Of a stretch of DNA of 64,000 nucleotides, positions 1-8,408 are shown one piece after another. Position 1 is the first letter of the stretch, and the number at the start of each line of letters is the position of its first letter. A program made the position numbers and the translations under genes. Origin of the DNA: JAQIBY01 sp051747965 (GTDB taxonomy: Bacteria; Bacteroidota; Bacteroidia; Bacteroidales; ML635J-15); the NCBI GenBank assembly GCA_051747965.1, contig JBNJGS010000002.1, forward strand, positions 17,794-81,793. Direction: 5' to 3'. Below the pieces are notes generated by a model, which saw only the letters and a list, made by a program, of their open reading frames with translations, did no database searches and was not told where the DNA came from.

Positions 1-1022
1 TAGGCATTGGTATTTTGTGCATCTTTCCGTACAAGAATGCGGCCACTGAATGCCCCACGGGAATTATCATCCAGAATGGATTTGAAAAATTCATTGCTCG
101 TACAATTGGGAACTGCATGATCCATAAAGACAAAATTATCCATACGCTGCTCGTTGTCGCTGAGTACAAGGCCGTATATATTGCTATCAGCACCTTCTCC
201 GGCAAGTTTCACATGAATATTGTTCCGGATAGTTCCCCCATGAAGGGAAAATGCGAGATTAATCAGACGTGAATTGGCTTCCTGATGAAATGCCATATGA
301 TTGAAAATATTGGTCACGTCCGGTTCATTTTGCAGATCATAAACCTGCAGGTCACCGTTCTCTCCGACATATGCTTCGGATGCCACATGAGAAACATTTT
401 TAGCCATGGTCAGACTGTGATCACAAAGCACAAGCTGTAGTGAGGCATTATCACCGACAACAAAAAGATTGCGCTGGAATATTTCTTTTTCACCAAAACC
501 ATGGGTGAGATTAACCACCTGTATAGGCTTGGGAATCTGCGTATTGTCAGGCACATAAATAAACACACCATCACCTGAAAGCAATGTGTTGAGATCTGCC
601 CATCCGTTTTTGCTTTCCTTCAGGTATTTGTTGTAGTGTTTGGATACCAGTTCAGGATATTTATTCATGGCTTCACGCATGCTGCAAACAATAACTGATT
701 CCGGGAGATTACTGTCTTTTATACTATCCTGATAATACCATCCGTTGGACAGCAGAATGAGTTCAGTGTCCATGCCTTCCACTTCGCATTGAAAGAATGC
801 ATTCAGGTCAGTTTTGACATCCGGTTTTTCCAGAACTTTCTGAAAGGGCATATTGAAAACATGATCAAAATCCAGGTATCGGTAACGCTCGTCCCCTTTA
901 CCAGGCAGCCCACGTGACATGAGATTCTGCAAGGCTTCCTTTTTTTCAGTCTTTACTGCTTCGGGAAGCTTTTCCTGCTCTTTAATTTGCTGATAGGCTT
1001 CAATATATTCGCGGGTTTGCAT
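1..1022 (-). CDS. sufD: SufD, Fe-S cluster assembly scaffold subunit (3' end outside window)
   Basis: Reading the minus strand from an ATG at 1022 gives an open frame of about 340 codons that runs off the left edge, so the C-terminus is missing. It starts MQTREYIEAY and contains segments such as GDGVFIYVPDNTQIPKPI, DNASLQLVLCDHS and FVFMDHAVPNCTSNEFFKSI, which are characteristic of the SufD beta-helix fold. SufD forms the SufBC2D scaffold with SufB and the ATPase SufC and helps deliver iron for cluster assembly in the cytoplasm. It begins 10 bp after the sufC stop, as the fourth gene of a sufB-(HEAT-like)-sufC-sufD operon. A SufS desulfurase gene would be expected next, outside the window. 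Confidence 0.93.
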   Translation of the reverse strand, partial: MQTREYIEAYQQIKEQEKLPEAVKTEKKEALQNLMSRGLPGKGDERYRYLDFDHVFNMPFQKVLEKPDVKTDLNAFFQCEVEGMDTELILLSNGWYYQDSIKDSNLPESVIVCSMREAMNKYPELVSKHYNKYLKESKNGWADLNTLLSGDGVFIYVPDNTQIPKPIQVVNLTHGFGEKEIFQRNLFVVGDNASLQLVLCDHSLTMAKNVSHVASEAYVGENGDLQVYDLQNEPDVTNIFNHMAFHQEANSRLINLAFSLHGGTIRNNIHVKLAGEGADSNIYGLVLSDNEQRMDNFVFMDHAVPNCTSNEFFKSILDDNSRGAFSGRILVRKDAQNTNA

Positions 1023-1032
1023 ATTCTTTGCT

Positions 1033-1782
1033 TTAAGACAATTCATTTTTAATCCAGTCGTAACCTTTATCTTCCAACTCCAATGCCAGATCCCGCCCAC
1101 CTGATTTCACAATACGGCCCTGATATAGGACATGGACAATATCGGGAACAATATAATCCAGAAGCCGCTGGTAGTGGGTAATAACAATACTGGCGTTATC
1201 ATCAGATTTCAGAGCATTGACACCATTGGCCACGATACGCAGGGCATCAATATCCAGCCCGGAGTCTGTTTCATCCAGAATGGAAAGCTTTGGTTCCAGC
1301 ATTGCCATTTGGAAAATTTCATTTTTCTTCTTTTCACCTCCTGAAAAACCTTCGTTCACAGAACGGTTGGTCAGGTTGGAGTCAATTTCCACAAGGGCTT
1401 TGCGTTCGCGCATAAACTTCAGAAATTCTGCTGAGGATAGTTCTTTCTGTCCGCGGTGTTCCCTGATCTGGTTGACGGCAGTTTTCATGAAGTTCATCAT
1501 ACCAACGCCGGGAATTTCCACTGGATACTGAAAACTCAGGAACAAGCCTTCACGGGCAAGTTCTTCGGGTTCCATCTCAAGCAGATTTTTGCCCCTGTAC
1601 TCAACACTTCCCTTGGTTACTTTGAAAAGATCCCGACCGGTAAGAACCGAAGCCAGGGTTGATTTCCCGCTTCCGTTGGGGCCCATGATGGCATGAATTT
1701 CGCCGGGTTTAACTTCCAGATTAATTCCATTGAGGATTTTCTTTCCCTCTATTTCTGCGTGTAAGTTATTAATTTTAAGCAT
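1033..1782 (-). CDS. sufC: SufC, Fe-S assembly ATPase
   Basis: This 249-aa ABC-type ATPase has a Walker A motif GPNGSGKST (near residue 35), the ABC signature FSGGEKKKNEI and the Walker B/D-loop LSILDETDSGLDIDAL, the last being the usual SufC form. SufC hydrolyses ATP to drive conformational change of the SufBCD scaffold during Fe-S cluster assembly; it is soluble and has no membrane partner. Length is typical for the family. It lies 11 bp downstream of the HEAT-like gene and 10 bp upstream of sufD, so it is co-transcribed with both. Confidence 0.97.
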   Translation of the reverse strand: MLKINNLHAEIEGKKILNGINLEVKPGEIHAIMGPNGSGKSTLASVLTGRDLFKVTKGSVEYRGKNLLEMEPEELAREGLFLSFQYPVEIPGVGMMNFMKTAVNQIREHRGQKELSSAEFLKFMRERKALVEIDSNLTNRSVNEGFSGGEKKKNEIFQMAMLEPKLSILDETDSGLDIDALRIVANGVNALKSDDNASIVITHYQRLLDYIVPDIVHVLYQGRIVKSGGRDLALELEDKGYDWIKNELS

Positions 1783-1793
1783 GCTAATATAGT

Positions 1794-2348
1794 TTAATCC
1801 AAATGTAAATATTTATTTTCCATGATGTTAATTCTGCGCTCACAGGACATTCTGACACCCTTGCTTAACTGATGTTTTATCAATTCAAAGGCTGCCTGTA
1901 TTTCACCCCACAACAGAGGCTCTTCTTCAGCAAATTTCACAAGTATCTGAAGGGCAATACTGCGTGTTCCCGGCTGTTTATCCGAGTCCTGTAGTACTGA
2001 CATACAAAAATCAAACAAACTGCCCTGCACCTCTTCCGGCCAGTCGCTGATGGCAGTATCTCTGAAAAGTTTCAAAAGCTCGCGTATCTGACCATCACGC
2101 TTTATTTCAGGCAGATGGCACATGATTTCAGGCATCCGTAAAATTATGCGGCTGCTGTTTTTCTTCATGCTGTTTGCAAGTGCCCATGCAGAACGCCATG
2201 CTGCCGGCTGATCATTTGACAAAGCAAGCTTCATACACTGCTCAAAATTGACTGCAGGAATCGTTACTTCAACAGCTTGTTCTTTGTCAAGCTGTGCCGA
2301 TTCATAAAAGGCTTTGAGATACTGATATGTTTTGTCTTGCATGTCCAT
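1794..2348 (-). CDS. HEAT/ARM-repeat-like protein of unknown function inside the suf operon
   Basis: I do not recognise this 184-aa protein as a named family. It has no signal peptide or membrane segment, and it is almost entirely made of amphipathic helices in pairs: PAAWRSAWALANSMKK, GQIRELLKLFRDTAI and GTRSIALQILVKFAEEEP look like successive HEAT or ARM-type repeats, as in DNA-alkylation-repair-like solenoids. It starts 6 bp after the sufB stop and ends 11 bp before sufC, so it is translated from the suf mRNA. A cytoplasmic adaptor or chaperone for the SufBCD scaffold is one reading, but that is inference from position only. The gene itself is well supported by tight packing and normal codon use. 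Confidence 0.85.
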   Translation of the reverse strand: MDMQDKTYQYLKAFYESAQLDKEQAVEVTIPAVNFEQCMKLALSNDQPAAWRSAWALANSMKKNSSRIILRMPEIMCHLPEIKRDGQIRELLKLFRDTAISDWPEEVQGSLFDFCMSVLQDSDKQPGTRSIALQILVKFAEEEPLLWGEIQAAFELIKHQLSKGVRMSCERRINIMENKYLHLD

Positions 2349-2354
2349 ATCTGA

Positions 2355-3809
2355 TTAACCAACGCTGCCTTCCAGGGTTATCTGCAGCAGTTTCTGAGCC
2401 TCTACGGCAAATTCCATCGGTAGTTTATTGATCACATCCTTGGCATAGCCATTGACAATCAAACCGATGGCGTCTTCTTCCGATATACCGCGCTGTTTAC
2501 AGTAAAACACCTGATCTTCTGAAATTTTTGATGTTGTGGCTTCATGCTCCACCACAGCAGAATCATTGTCTGTATTGATGTACGGAAATGTGTGGGCTCC
2601 ACACTTGTCACCCAAAAGAAGGCTGTCACATTGTGAAAAGTTCCTTGCATTTTCAGCATTTTTGGAAACCTTCACCAATCCCCGGTATGAATTCTGGCTG
2701 TATCCGGCCGAAATTCCCTTGGAAATAATCGTACTTTTGGTGTTTTTTCCCAGATGAATCATTTTGGTGCCTGTATCTGCCTGCTGATAATTGTTGGTAA
2801 CGGCCACACTATAAAACTCCGAAACTGAATTGTCTCCTTTCAGAATGGTGGATGGGTATTTCCAGGTAATGGCTGAACCCGTTTCTACCTGTGCCCAACT
2901 AATTTTTGAATTGTCACCCTGGCACAAGCCTCGCTTGGTTACAAAGTTGTAAACACCACCTTTGCCTTGTTTATTGCCGGGATACCAGTTCTGTACGGTA
3001 GAATATTTCACTTCAGCATCCTCTTCGGCAATGATTTCCACAATGGCAGCGTGAAGCTGGTTTTCATCACGCTGAGGGGCAGTACATCCCTCAAGATAAG
3101 AGACATACGAACCGGCTTCAGCAACAATTAAGGTGCGCTCAAATTGTCCTGTGTTGGCAGCATTTATTCTAAAATAGGTACTCAGTTCCATGGGAGACCT
3201 GACTCCTTTTGGAATGTAACAAAACGATCCATCACTGAAAACAGCAGAGTTGAGTGCGGCAAAATAATTATCTCCTTTGGGAACAATGGTGCCCAGGTAT
3301 TTTTTAACCAAATCCGGATGTTTTTGTACCGCGTCGCTGAAAGAGCAAAATATGATGCCCTTTTCTGCCAGCTTTTCCTGAAAAGTGGTTTTTACCGATA
3401 CGGAATCCATCACAGCATCAACGGCGACACCGGAAAGCTGCTTTTGTTCATCAAGCGGGATACCCAATTTATTAAAAGTTTCCCGGATATCGGGATCCAC
3501 TTCATCCAGAGATGCGGGGCCTGCCTTTTGCTTCGGGGCTGAATAATAGATGATTTCCTGATAATCTATTTCAGGAATATTCAGATGCGCCCAGCCGGGC
3601 ATTTCCATGCGTTTCCATTTGCGGTAAGCATCCAGACGGAATTCGAGCATCCATTCAGGCTCGTTCTTTTTCTTTGATATTAAGCGGACAACATCCTCAC
3701 TCAAACCCTTGGCTATATTATCTTCTTCCAGCTTTGTTGTAAAACCGTATTTATATTCGTTCTGCGTTAAGTCTTGTAAGACTTTATCCTGTTCTGCTTC
3801 TTTGCCCAT
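2355..3809 (-). CDS. sufB: SufB, Fe-S cluster assembly scaffold protein
   Basis: This 484-aa protein matches SufB over its full length. Landmarks are YCYIPKGVRSPMEL-type sequence near the middle, LEGCTAPQRDENQLHAA, and the C-terminal CDSLLLGDKCGAHTFPYI region, where the conserved cysteine of the SufB-SufD cluster site lies in Escherichia coli. SufB accepts sulfur from SufS/SufE and builds the nascent [4Fe-4S] cluster with SufC and SufD. It is the first gene of the operon. The ATG at 3809 lies about 30 nt downstream of the predicted transcription start, and a palindromic operator sits between the -7 element and the gene. Confidence 0.97.
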   Translation of the reverse strand: MGKEAEQDKVLQDLTQNEYKYGFTTKLEEDNIAKGLSEDVVRLISKKKNEPEWMLEFRLDAYRKWKRMEMPGWAHLNIPEIDYQEIIYYSAPKQKAGPASLDEVDPDIRETFNKLGIPLDEQKQLSGVAVDAVMDSVSVKTTFQEKLAEKGIIFCSFSDAVQKHPDLVKKYLGTIVPKGDNYFAALNSAVFSDGSFCYIPKGVRSPMELSTYFRINAANTGQFERTLIVAEAGSYVSYLEGCTAPQRDENQLHAAIVEIIAEEDAEVKYSTVQNWYPGNKQGKGGVYNFVTKRGLCQGDNSKISWAQVETGSAITWKYPSTILKGDNSVSEFYSVAVTNNYQQADTGTKMIHLGKNTKSTIISKGISAGYSQNSYRGLVKVSKNAENARNFSQCDSLLLGDKCGAHTFPYINTDNDSAVVEHEATTSKISEDQVFYCKQRGISEEDAIGLIVNGYAKDVINKLPMEFAVEAQKLLQITLEGSVG

Positions 3810-3819
3810 TTTTATTAAT

Positions 3820-3838
3820 ATTTAGAGTTGTTCTAAAT
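3820..3838. promoter_or_regulatory. Palindromic operator in the suf leader
   Basis: A perfect inverted repeat, ATTTAGA - 5 nt - TCTAAAT, lies just downstream of the sufB -7 element and covers the expected transcription start. A repressor bound here would block transcription of the suf operon. TTTAGA/TCTAAA half-sites resemble those of metal-dependent DtxR-like repressors, but I cannot tell which regulator uses this site. Confidence 0.6.
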
Positions 3839-3844
3839 CGTTTA

Positions 3845-3875
3845 CAAAATTACGATTAAGTTTTTTAATCTCAAA
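3845..3875 (-). promoter_or_regulatory. suf operon promoter (Bacteroidota type)
   Basis: On the minus strand there is TTTG (3872-3875), exactly 19 nt, then TAATTTTG (3845-3852). This is a full match to the Bacteroidota housekeeping consensus TTTG-N19-TAnnTTTG. Transcription should start a few bases past 3845, inside the palindrome at 3820-3838. Confidence 0.8.
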
Positions 3876-3904
3876 TTACAATTGTCAGTACCACGGGTTA
3901 AGCA

Positions 3905-3927
3905 AACAATGCAGTAAAAGCATTGTT
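3905..3927 (-). terminator. Possible weak terminator or hairpin after the SprA-like gene
   Basis: AACAATGC and GCATTGTT form an 8-bp stem with a 7-nt loop. It lies about 150 bp downstream of the minus-strand gene ending at 4075 and upstream of the suf promoter. There is no good T-run, so termination is only a guess. A second small hairpin (TGCACC-AGGT-GGTGCA) lies at 4036-4051. Confidence 0.3.
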
Positions 3928-4074
3928 CAGAATTTTCAGCATTTCAGGCAAGACCGGCCTCACTGCATTCTGGTAAAATCATGCTGCCTGCCGGAGTGCG
4001 ATTTTCAAAAAATAATCACATACATCACAGGCGGTTGCACCAGGTGGTGCAGATTATCCCATCCATAAACAGCC

Positions 4075-7000
4075 TTAAAAATAAGCCCTGAGCTGCACAC
4101 CTCCGGTATGAATGGTTCTTTCTCCGGCTGGTTTTCTTCCCTGGTAATTCAGATTCAACTGTAAGCCATTGCTCAAACGCTTCTGAAAGCTCAGATTCCA
4201 GCGATAGTTGTCTCCTGGCTGAAGCGACTCAAGCATTTGCCATGCCAGTGATGTTCCTGTTTCTCCGGAATACATCACCCATACATATTCTAAACGCACA
4301 CTCAGCATACCATTGATAAGAGCATTGTTCCGATATTCCACACCAGGGCTCAGGCTTCGCGAGAAAACATCATTCAGAATATTCTTCCGATGGGAAAAAT
4401 CAAAAAAACCACGCAGCCGCACATTAACATCCGGCTGCACCCTGATATCCAGCAAGTTGCTCTCTTCGTTGATATGGTAATTTTTGTTGCTAAAAAACTG
4501 AGAATAATAAAACTGACTACCCAGGCCGGTTGTATTGCTTATGCTGACTTCTCTGCTGACATTCCATCGCCACTGCAGTTTCCAGTTTTCGGATTCTCTG
4601 CTTTCCTCTCCGCTGACAAGTTGTGAGCGACTGTCCTGGCGCTGATAAATGATATCAGCGGTAAATACAGAGCTGAGCCGGTTCCATGAAAGTACATTCC
4701 GCAAATTATTGTTGTAGAAAACAAGGGCGGTATCGGGAATCAGGTAACTGACCGGGAGATACCTCACTCCTGCCCGGGAGGCGGTATTTTTTCCTGCCAG
4801 ATTCATATTAAACCTGTTGGATAGTTTTGCCAAAACAGAATAAAATCCTGTATTACTGTCAATTACACGTTCCGGACGCAAATTCAGGCTAAAGTTCAGG
4901 CTGTTATTAAAGGATTTGATGTAATCATTACCGGGCATGTATATTCTTATGTAGTCAGCCTGGTCCTGATAAACGGCCTCTTCAAATTCGTCAAGTTCCT
5001 CCACACCATTTCCGTTGTAATCTGTCCAGGTATAAATTCCTTGCCCCTCGGGAACTTTCAGATAGGAATATTCTTTTTTAAGCTCCAGGCCGGAACCTGA
5101 CTGATAGTACAAGTTTCCCGTGAGAAAGCCGTTAAATGACTCATGGCGGTAACGCAACTGTCCTGCAAAATTATCCTGTGCCCGGGTATCTTCAAACTCA
5201 GTTTGCCGCAACACATCCAATTTACGATATTGTAATCCGGCATCCAGTTTGTTTACTTTGGTTTTCAGCAGCCTGTAATCCATACCCAGTTTATATGCTT
5301 CGCTGCTTCCTGTAAGCCGGTTTTGTTCAGGCAATTCATCTTTGCGGTATAGATAAGATAGTTTCCATTCATTGTCAGATTGCCGACCCTGCTTTACCCA
5401 GGATTCCAACTCATAAAACCGGAAACTGTTGCCTGTCAATTCCCCGGTATCCGGGATTTTCCCTTCCTGCCACTCCTGTTTAAAACGACCAAACACCTGC
5501 CATTTGGGAAATAATTTTCCCAGACTGATGTTATTTTTCAGCAGAAAACCCTCATAACCTGTTTGGCGGGTATTGAGCAAATCTCCTGAAAGCAGAACAT
5601 CCCATTTCCGGTTTCGCAGCGAAGCATTCAGCAATTGCCTCCCGCCACTATACTCACCGGGCCGGTACATTACGGAAGACTGAAAATCTGCCTTCAGAAA
5701 AGTAAAGGCATCATATTGCAATCTCAGTTGTCCTGCATGCTCATTGACGCCTGCCAGTTCATTTTCCACAATCCAGTTTCGGGTAAATTCTGCCTCTCTG
5801 AATCGCTCCAGACTGCTAAAGTTTCTCTGAATAAAATCATAAGCCAGTGAAAAACGAAGATTTTGCAAAGAATCATTAATCAATTGCTGATTTATCCCCC
5901 CCCGCAGTGCCAGACCCTTGTCGTCACCGGCATCCTGATTTGAATAGGTATTCACATCCTTTTCGGAAAAGCTCATCATATAAAATAATTCCGTGCTGTT
6001 GGTAAGCTGATAATCCCCTCCCATACTCAGCATTTGTTGCTTTTTGGGAGTAATCAGGCGGCTCACAGGAGCGTAATTCCCGGATGGTGTGCCGTCCACC
6101 GGTGCAACCCACCGAAAAACACGGCCATTGGCATCACCCGTGACTTTGATGTAATTTCCCTGATTTTCACCTACATTTGAAAAATTAATCTGATAAAATG
6201 CAGAATCCGGATTGGTAGAATGTACAAAAATGGAATCATACACCTCCCCGTTAACTACAGTATCGGTAAGCCGGTATCGCACCTGTGCAGACTCAAAGCC
6301 CACAGAATCCCATGCAGGATAGAGAGCATCAGAGAGTTCATCACCGATATTGCTGAGAAATTGTCTTTGCTCTATGTCCAGGCGCTGGTCAACAGGTTGA
6401 TTCTTTCCATCTGATTCATGAAAATATCTGACAAAGAATCGGGATTTTTTCGTTTTTACCTCATGATTGCTTGCCAGCATCAGGCGGTTATAACTGCTGG
6501 CCCGGTATTCAAATTCTGCAATGATGCGACTGTCTTTGGTAATTAACCTGTTGGCTGTAAAGCTGAGTTCGCCTGTATTGTAATCAATGATATAATCTTT
6601 GGTTTGTCCGCGTGTCAGCAATTCGCCGTCGAGATAAACCCTTTCGCTTCCCGATACAATGACAATATAACTCTCATTGTTGTTTCCCTGTAGCTTATAT
6701 GGACCCTGGTTGCCCTCTTCTCCCTGGATTTTCATCCGTTGATAATTGCCCTGGCTGACAGAAGCACCAAAATCTGATGATATTTCTGCCTTTTCTGCAT
6801 CAAACCTGCCGGAGAGGCTTGCTCCCCGGGCTTTTTTGGCATATCGCATAAAATAATCATCCTGCTGCTTCAGAACAATGTCCCCTGCGCTCATCCTGAA
6901 TGCATCATTATAAACTTCTATGAACACCTTGTCAAATTCCTGCAGCTTCTGGCTTGTCCCGTCCGGCTGTATAGGAATATTCCGGTCTGTAAGGGATGCT

Positions 7001-7539
7001 CTTACTTTCAGATCAGAAGTCAGCTCACCTTCAATCTGCAGATTGAGATTTGAGTTTAATACAGCATTCTGCCTGTTGCCCATACTGACCCCCCTGGCGA
7101 TACTTCCTGTGGTTTTCAGACGGCTTTCATCTGTGCTGCTTCGCCGGAGATCACCAGGACTGTATGCTATTTCAGGCTCTGATGAAGGGCGTGATGTACT
7201 GTCAGATGAAGGGGCAAACAACCAGGGCTGCTCTGTGATACTGCCGGAAAAATCATACGGAAAAATCCGGTACGTACAATACAGGCTTTCTCCACAAATG
7301 CTATCATCAAGATAAACCAGACCTTCCCTGTGGTTTATCGTGTAGAGATTTTCCGCCAGTTTACTGTTCTCCGCATCATACAGGGTAAAGCTACCCGGCA
7401 CAAGTGGTGCAGCCTGCAGTTTATACTTCCCTCCTGCGCAGCTCACAGGCTCAGAACGGTGCAGTACAAGTTTCTGTGCCTGAATGTCCACGCTGGTAAG
7501 CATGAGAAAAACATATATGAGGATGCGCAGGTAATGCAT
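4075..7539 (-). CDS. Giant outer-membrane/surface protein with SprA-like segments
   Basis: The frame is open to 7644, but I place the start at the ATG at 7539 because it gives a clear signal peptide (MHYLRILIYVFLMLTSVDIQAQ), leaving about 1154 aa. The protein is rich in alternating aromatic/polar strands with short polar turns and ends in GGVQLRAYF with a terminal Phe, as outer-membrane beta-barrels do. One segment (VYLDGELLTRGQTKDY followed by IIDYNTGELSF and RLITKDSRIIAEFEY) resembles SprA's own VKVTAGGMELTENQDY... VDYNLGRVKI module. A D-N-G-N-G calcium-like turn (DYNGNGVEELDEFE) lies in the last third. Function is unknown; a large barrel or periplasm-spanning surface protein is likely. It is transcribed divergently from the small barrel gene at 7658 and stands alone. 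Confidence 0.8.
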   Translation of the reverse strand: MHYLRILIYVFLMLTSVDIQAQKLVLHRSEPVSCAGGKYKLQAAPLVPGSFTLYDAENSKLAENLYTINHREGLVYLDDSICGESLYCTYRIFPYDFSGSITEQPWLFAPSSDSTSRPSSEPEIAYSPGDLRRSSTDESRLKTTGSIARGVSMGNRQNAVLNSNLNLQIEGELTSDLKVRASLTDRNIPIQPDGTSQKLQEFDKVFIEVYNDAFRMSAGDIVLKQQDDYFMRYAKKARGASLSGRFDAEKAEISSDFGASVSQGNYQRMKIQGEEGNQGPYKLQGNNNESYIVIVSGSERVYLDGELLTRGQTKDYIIDYNTGELSFTANRLITKDSRIIAEFEYRASSYNRLMLASNHEVKTKKSRFFVRYFHESDGKNQPVDQRLDIEQRQFLSNIGDELSDALYPAWDSVGFESAQVRYRLTDTVVNGEVYDSIFVHSTNPDSAFYQINFSNVGENQGNYIKVTGDANGRVFRWVAPVDGTPSGNYAPVSRLITPKKQQMLSMGGDYQLTNSTELFYMMSFSEKDVNTYSNQDAGDDKGLALRGGINQQLINDSLQNLRFSLAYDFIQRNFSSLERFREAEFTRNWIVENELAGVNEHAGQLRLQYDAFTFLKADFQSSVMYRPGEYSGGRQLLNASLRNRKWDVLLSGDLLNTRQTGYEGFLLKNNISLGKLFPKWQVFGRFKQEWQEGKIPDTGELTGNSFRFYELESWVKQGRQSDNEWKLSYLYRKDELPEQNRLTGSSEAYKLGMDYRLLKTKVNKLDAGLQYRKLDVLRQTEFEDTRAQDNFAGQLRYRHESFNGFLTGNLYYQSGSGLELKKEYSYLKVPEGQGIYTWTDYNGNGVEELDEFEEAVYQDQADYIRIYMPGNDYIKSFNNSLNFSLNLRPERVIDSNTGFYSVLAKLSNRFNMNLAGKNTASRAGVRYLPVSYLIPDTALVFYNNNLRNVLSWNRLSSVFTADIIYQRQDSRSQLVSGEESRESENWKLQWRWNVSREVSISNTTGLGSQFYYSQFFSNKNYHINEESNLLDIRVQPDVNVRLRGFFDFSHRKNILNDVFSRSLSPGVEYRNNALINGMLSVRLEYVWVMYSGETGTSLAWQMLESLQPGDNYRWNLSFQKRLSNGLQLNLNYQGRKPAGERTIHTGGVQLRAYF

Positions 7540-7631
7540 TATTTTTACGAATTTACTCCTTTTTTCCAGTTTTACTGATGCAATCCACTCAATATTTGAT
7601 AAAGAACTTCGTTTGTTTTTAACAATAATAC

Positions 7632-7639
7632 TACTTTTG
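7632..7639 (+). promoter_or_regulatory. -7 element upstream of the small barrel gene
   Basis: TACTTTTG matches TAnnTTTG and lies 18 nt before the ATG at 7658. A TTTG at 7612-7615 is 16 nt upstream, shorter than the usual 19. Confidence 0.5.
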
Positions 7640-7657
7640 CACAAAGCTTTAACAATT

Positions 7658-8404
7658 ATGCGGCTTAAAATTTCTTTACTGTTTTTATTAATAATACCGG
7701 CAATGGCCAGTGCTCAGTTAAATGACACGTCCATCAACATGTTTAAGGTAAATCTCAATTATTCTTTTCATGTGCCGGGGGGCGACATTGCTGAACGATT
7801 TGGTGTAAGCTCTGCCATAGGTGCTTCTCTTGAATACAAACACAAAAGCAACTGGACCATAGGGCTTGAATATGCCTATCTTTTCGGGGGCAGGGTAAAA
7901 GACAGCACCATACTTGATCACCTAAAGGATGAAAATGGCGGAGTCATCAATGAATATGGGGAATATGGTACGATTTTGCTCACCGAACGCGGTTTTTATG
8001 CCGGTGGACATATTGGCAAACTCTTTCCTGTCTGGGGACCAAACCCCAATTCCGGCATCAAAATACAAGTGGGAGCCGGTTTACTTGAACATCATATTCA
8101 CATTGAAAACAAGGACAACAACATACCGGGAGTCCTTGGTGATTACAACAAAGGTTATGATCACCGCACAAACGGCTTGAGTTTAAAACAGTTTATCGGC
8201 TATGAATACCTGGATCCCAATGGCTATTTTAATTTTTATGCCGGACTTGAATTTCATCAGGCCTGGACATACAACCGCAGGGATCTGAATTACAATACAG
8301 GAGAAAGAGACACGGAGCTTAAACGTGATTTCCTCTCCGGCTTCCGGGTTGGATGGATATTACCACTATATCAAAAAGAACCTGATTCATTCTACTATTA
8401 TTAA
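7658..8404 (+). CDS. Small outer-membrane beta-barrel protein
   Basis: This 248-aa protein has a signal peptide (MRLKISLLFLLIIPAMASA, cleavage before QLND) followed by repeated amphipathic strands with aromatic girdles (NWTIGLEYAYLFGG, GFYAGGHIGKLFPVW, GYFNFYAGLEFHQAW). The frame is open further upstream, but the ATG at 7658 starts the signal peptide and follows a -7 element. It ends 4 bp before waaA, so the two are probably co-transcribed. It is probably a porin-like outer-membrane barrel of eight to ten strands with no assigned substrate; a role linked to LPS through its neighbour is possible but unproven. Confidence 0.75.
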   Translation: MRLKISLLFLLIIPAMASAQLNDTSINMFKVNLNYSFHVPGGDIAERFGVSSAIGASLEYKHKSNWTIGLEYAYLFGGRVKDSTILDHLKDENGGVINEYGEYGTILLTERGFYAGGHIGKLFPVWGPNPNSGIKIQVGAGLLEHHIHIENKDNNIPGVLGDYNKGYDHRTNGLSLKQFIGYEYLDPNGYFNFYAGLEFHQAWTYNRRDLNYNTGERDTELKRDFLSGFRVGWILPLYQKEPDSFYYY

Positions 8405-8408
8405 TTTC

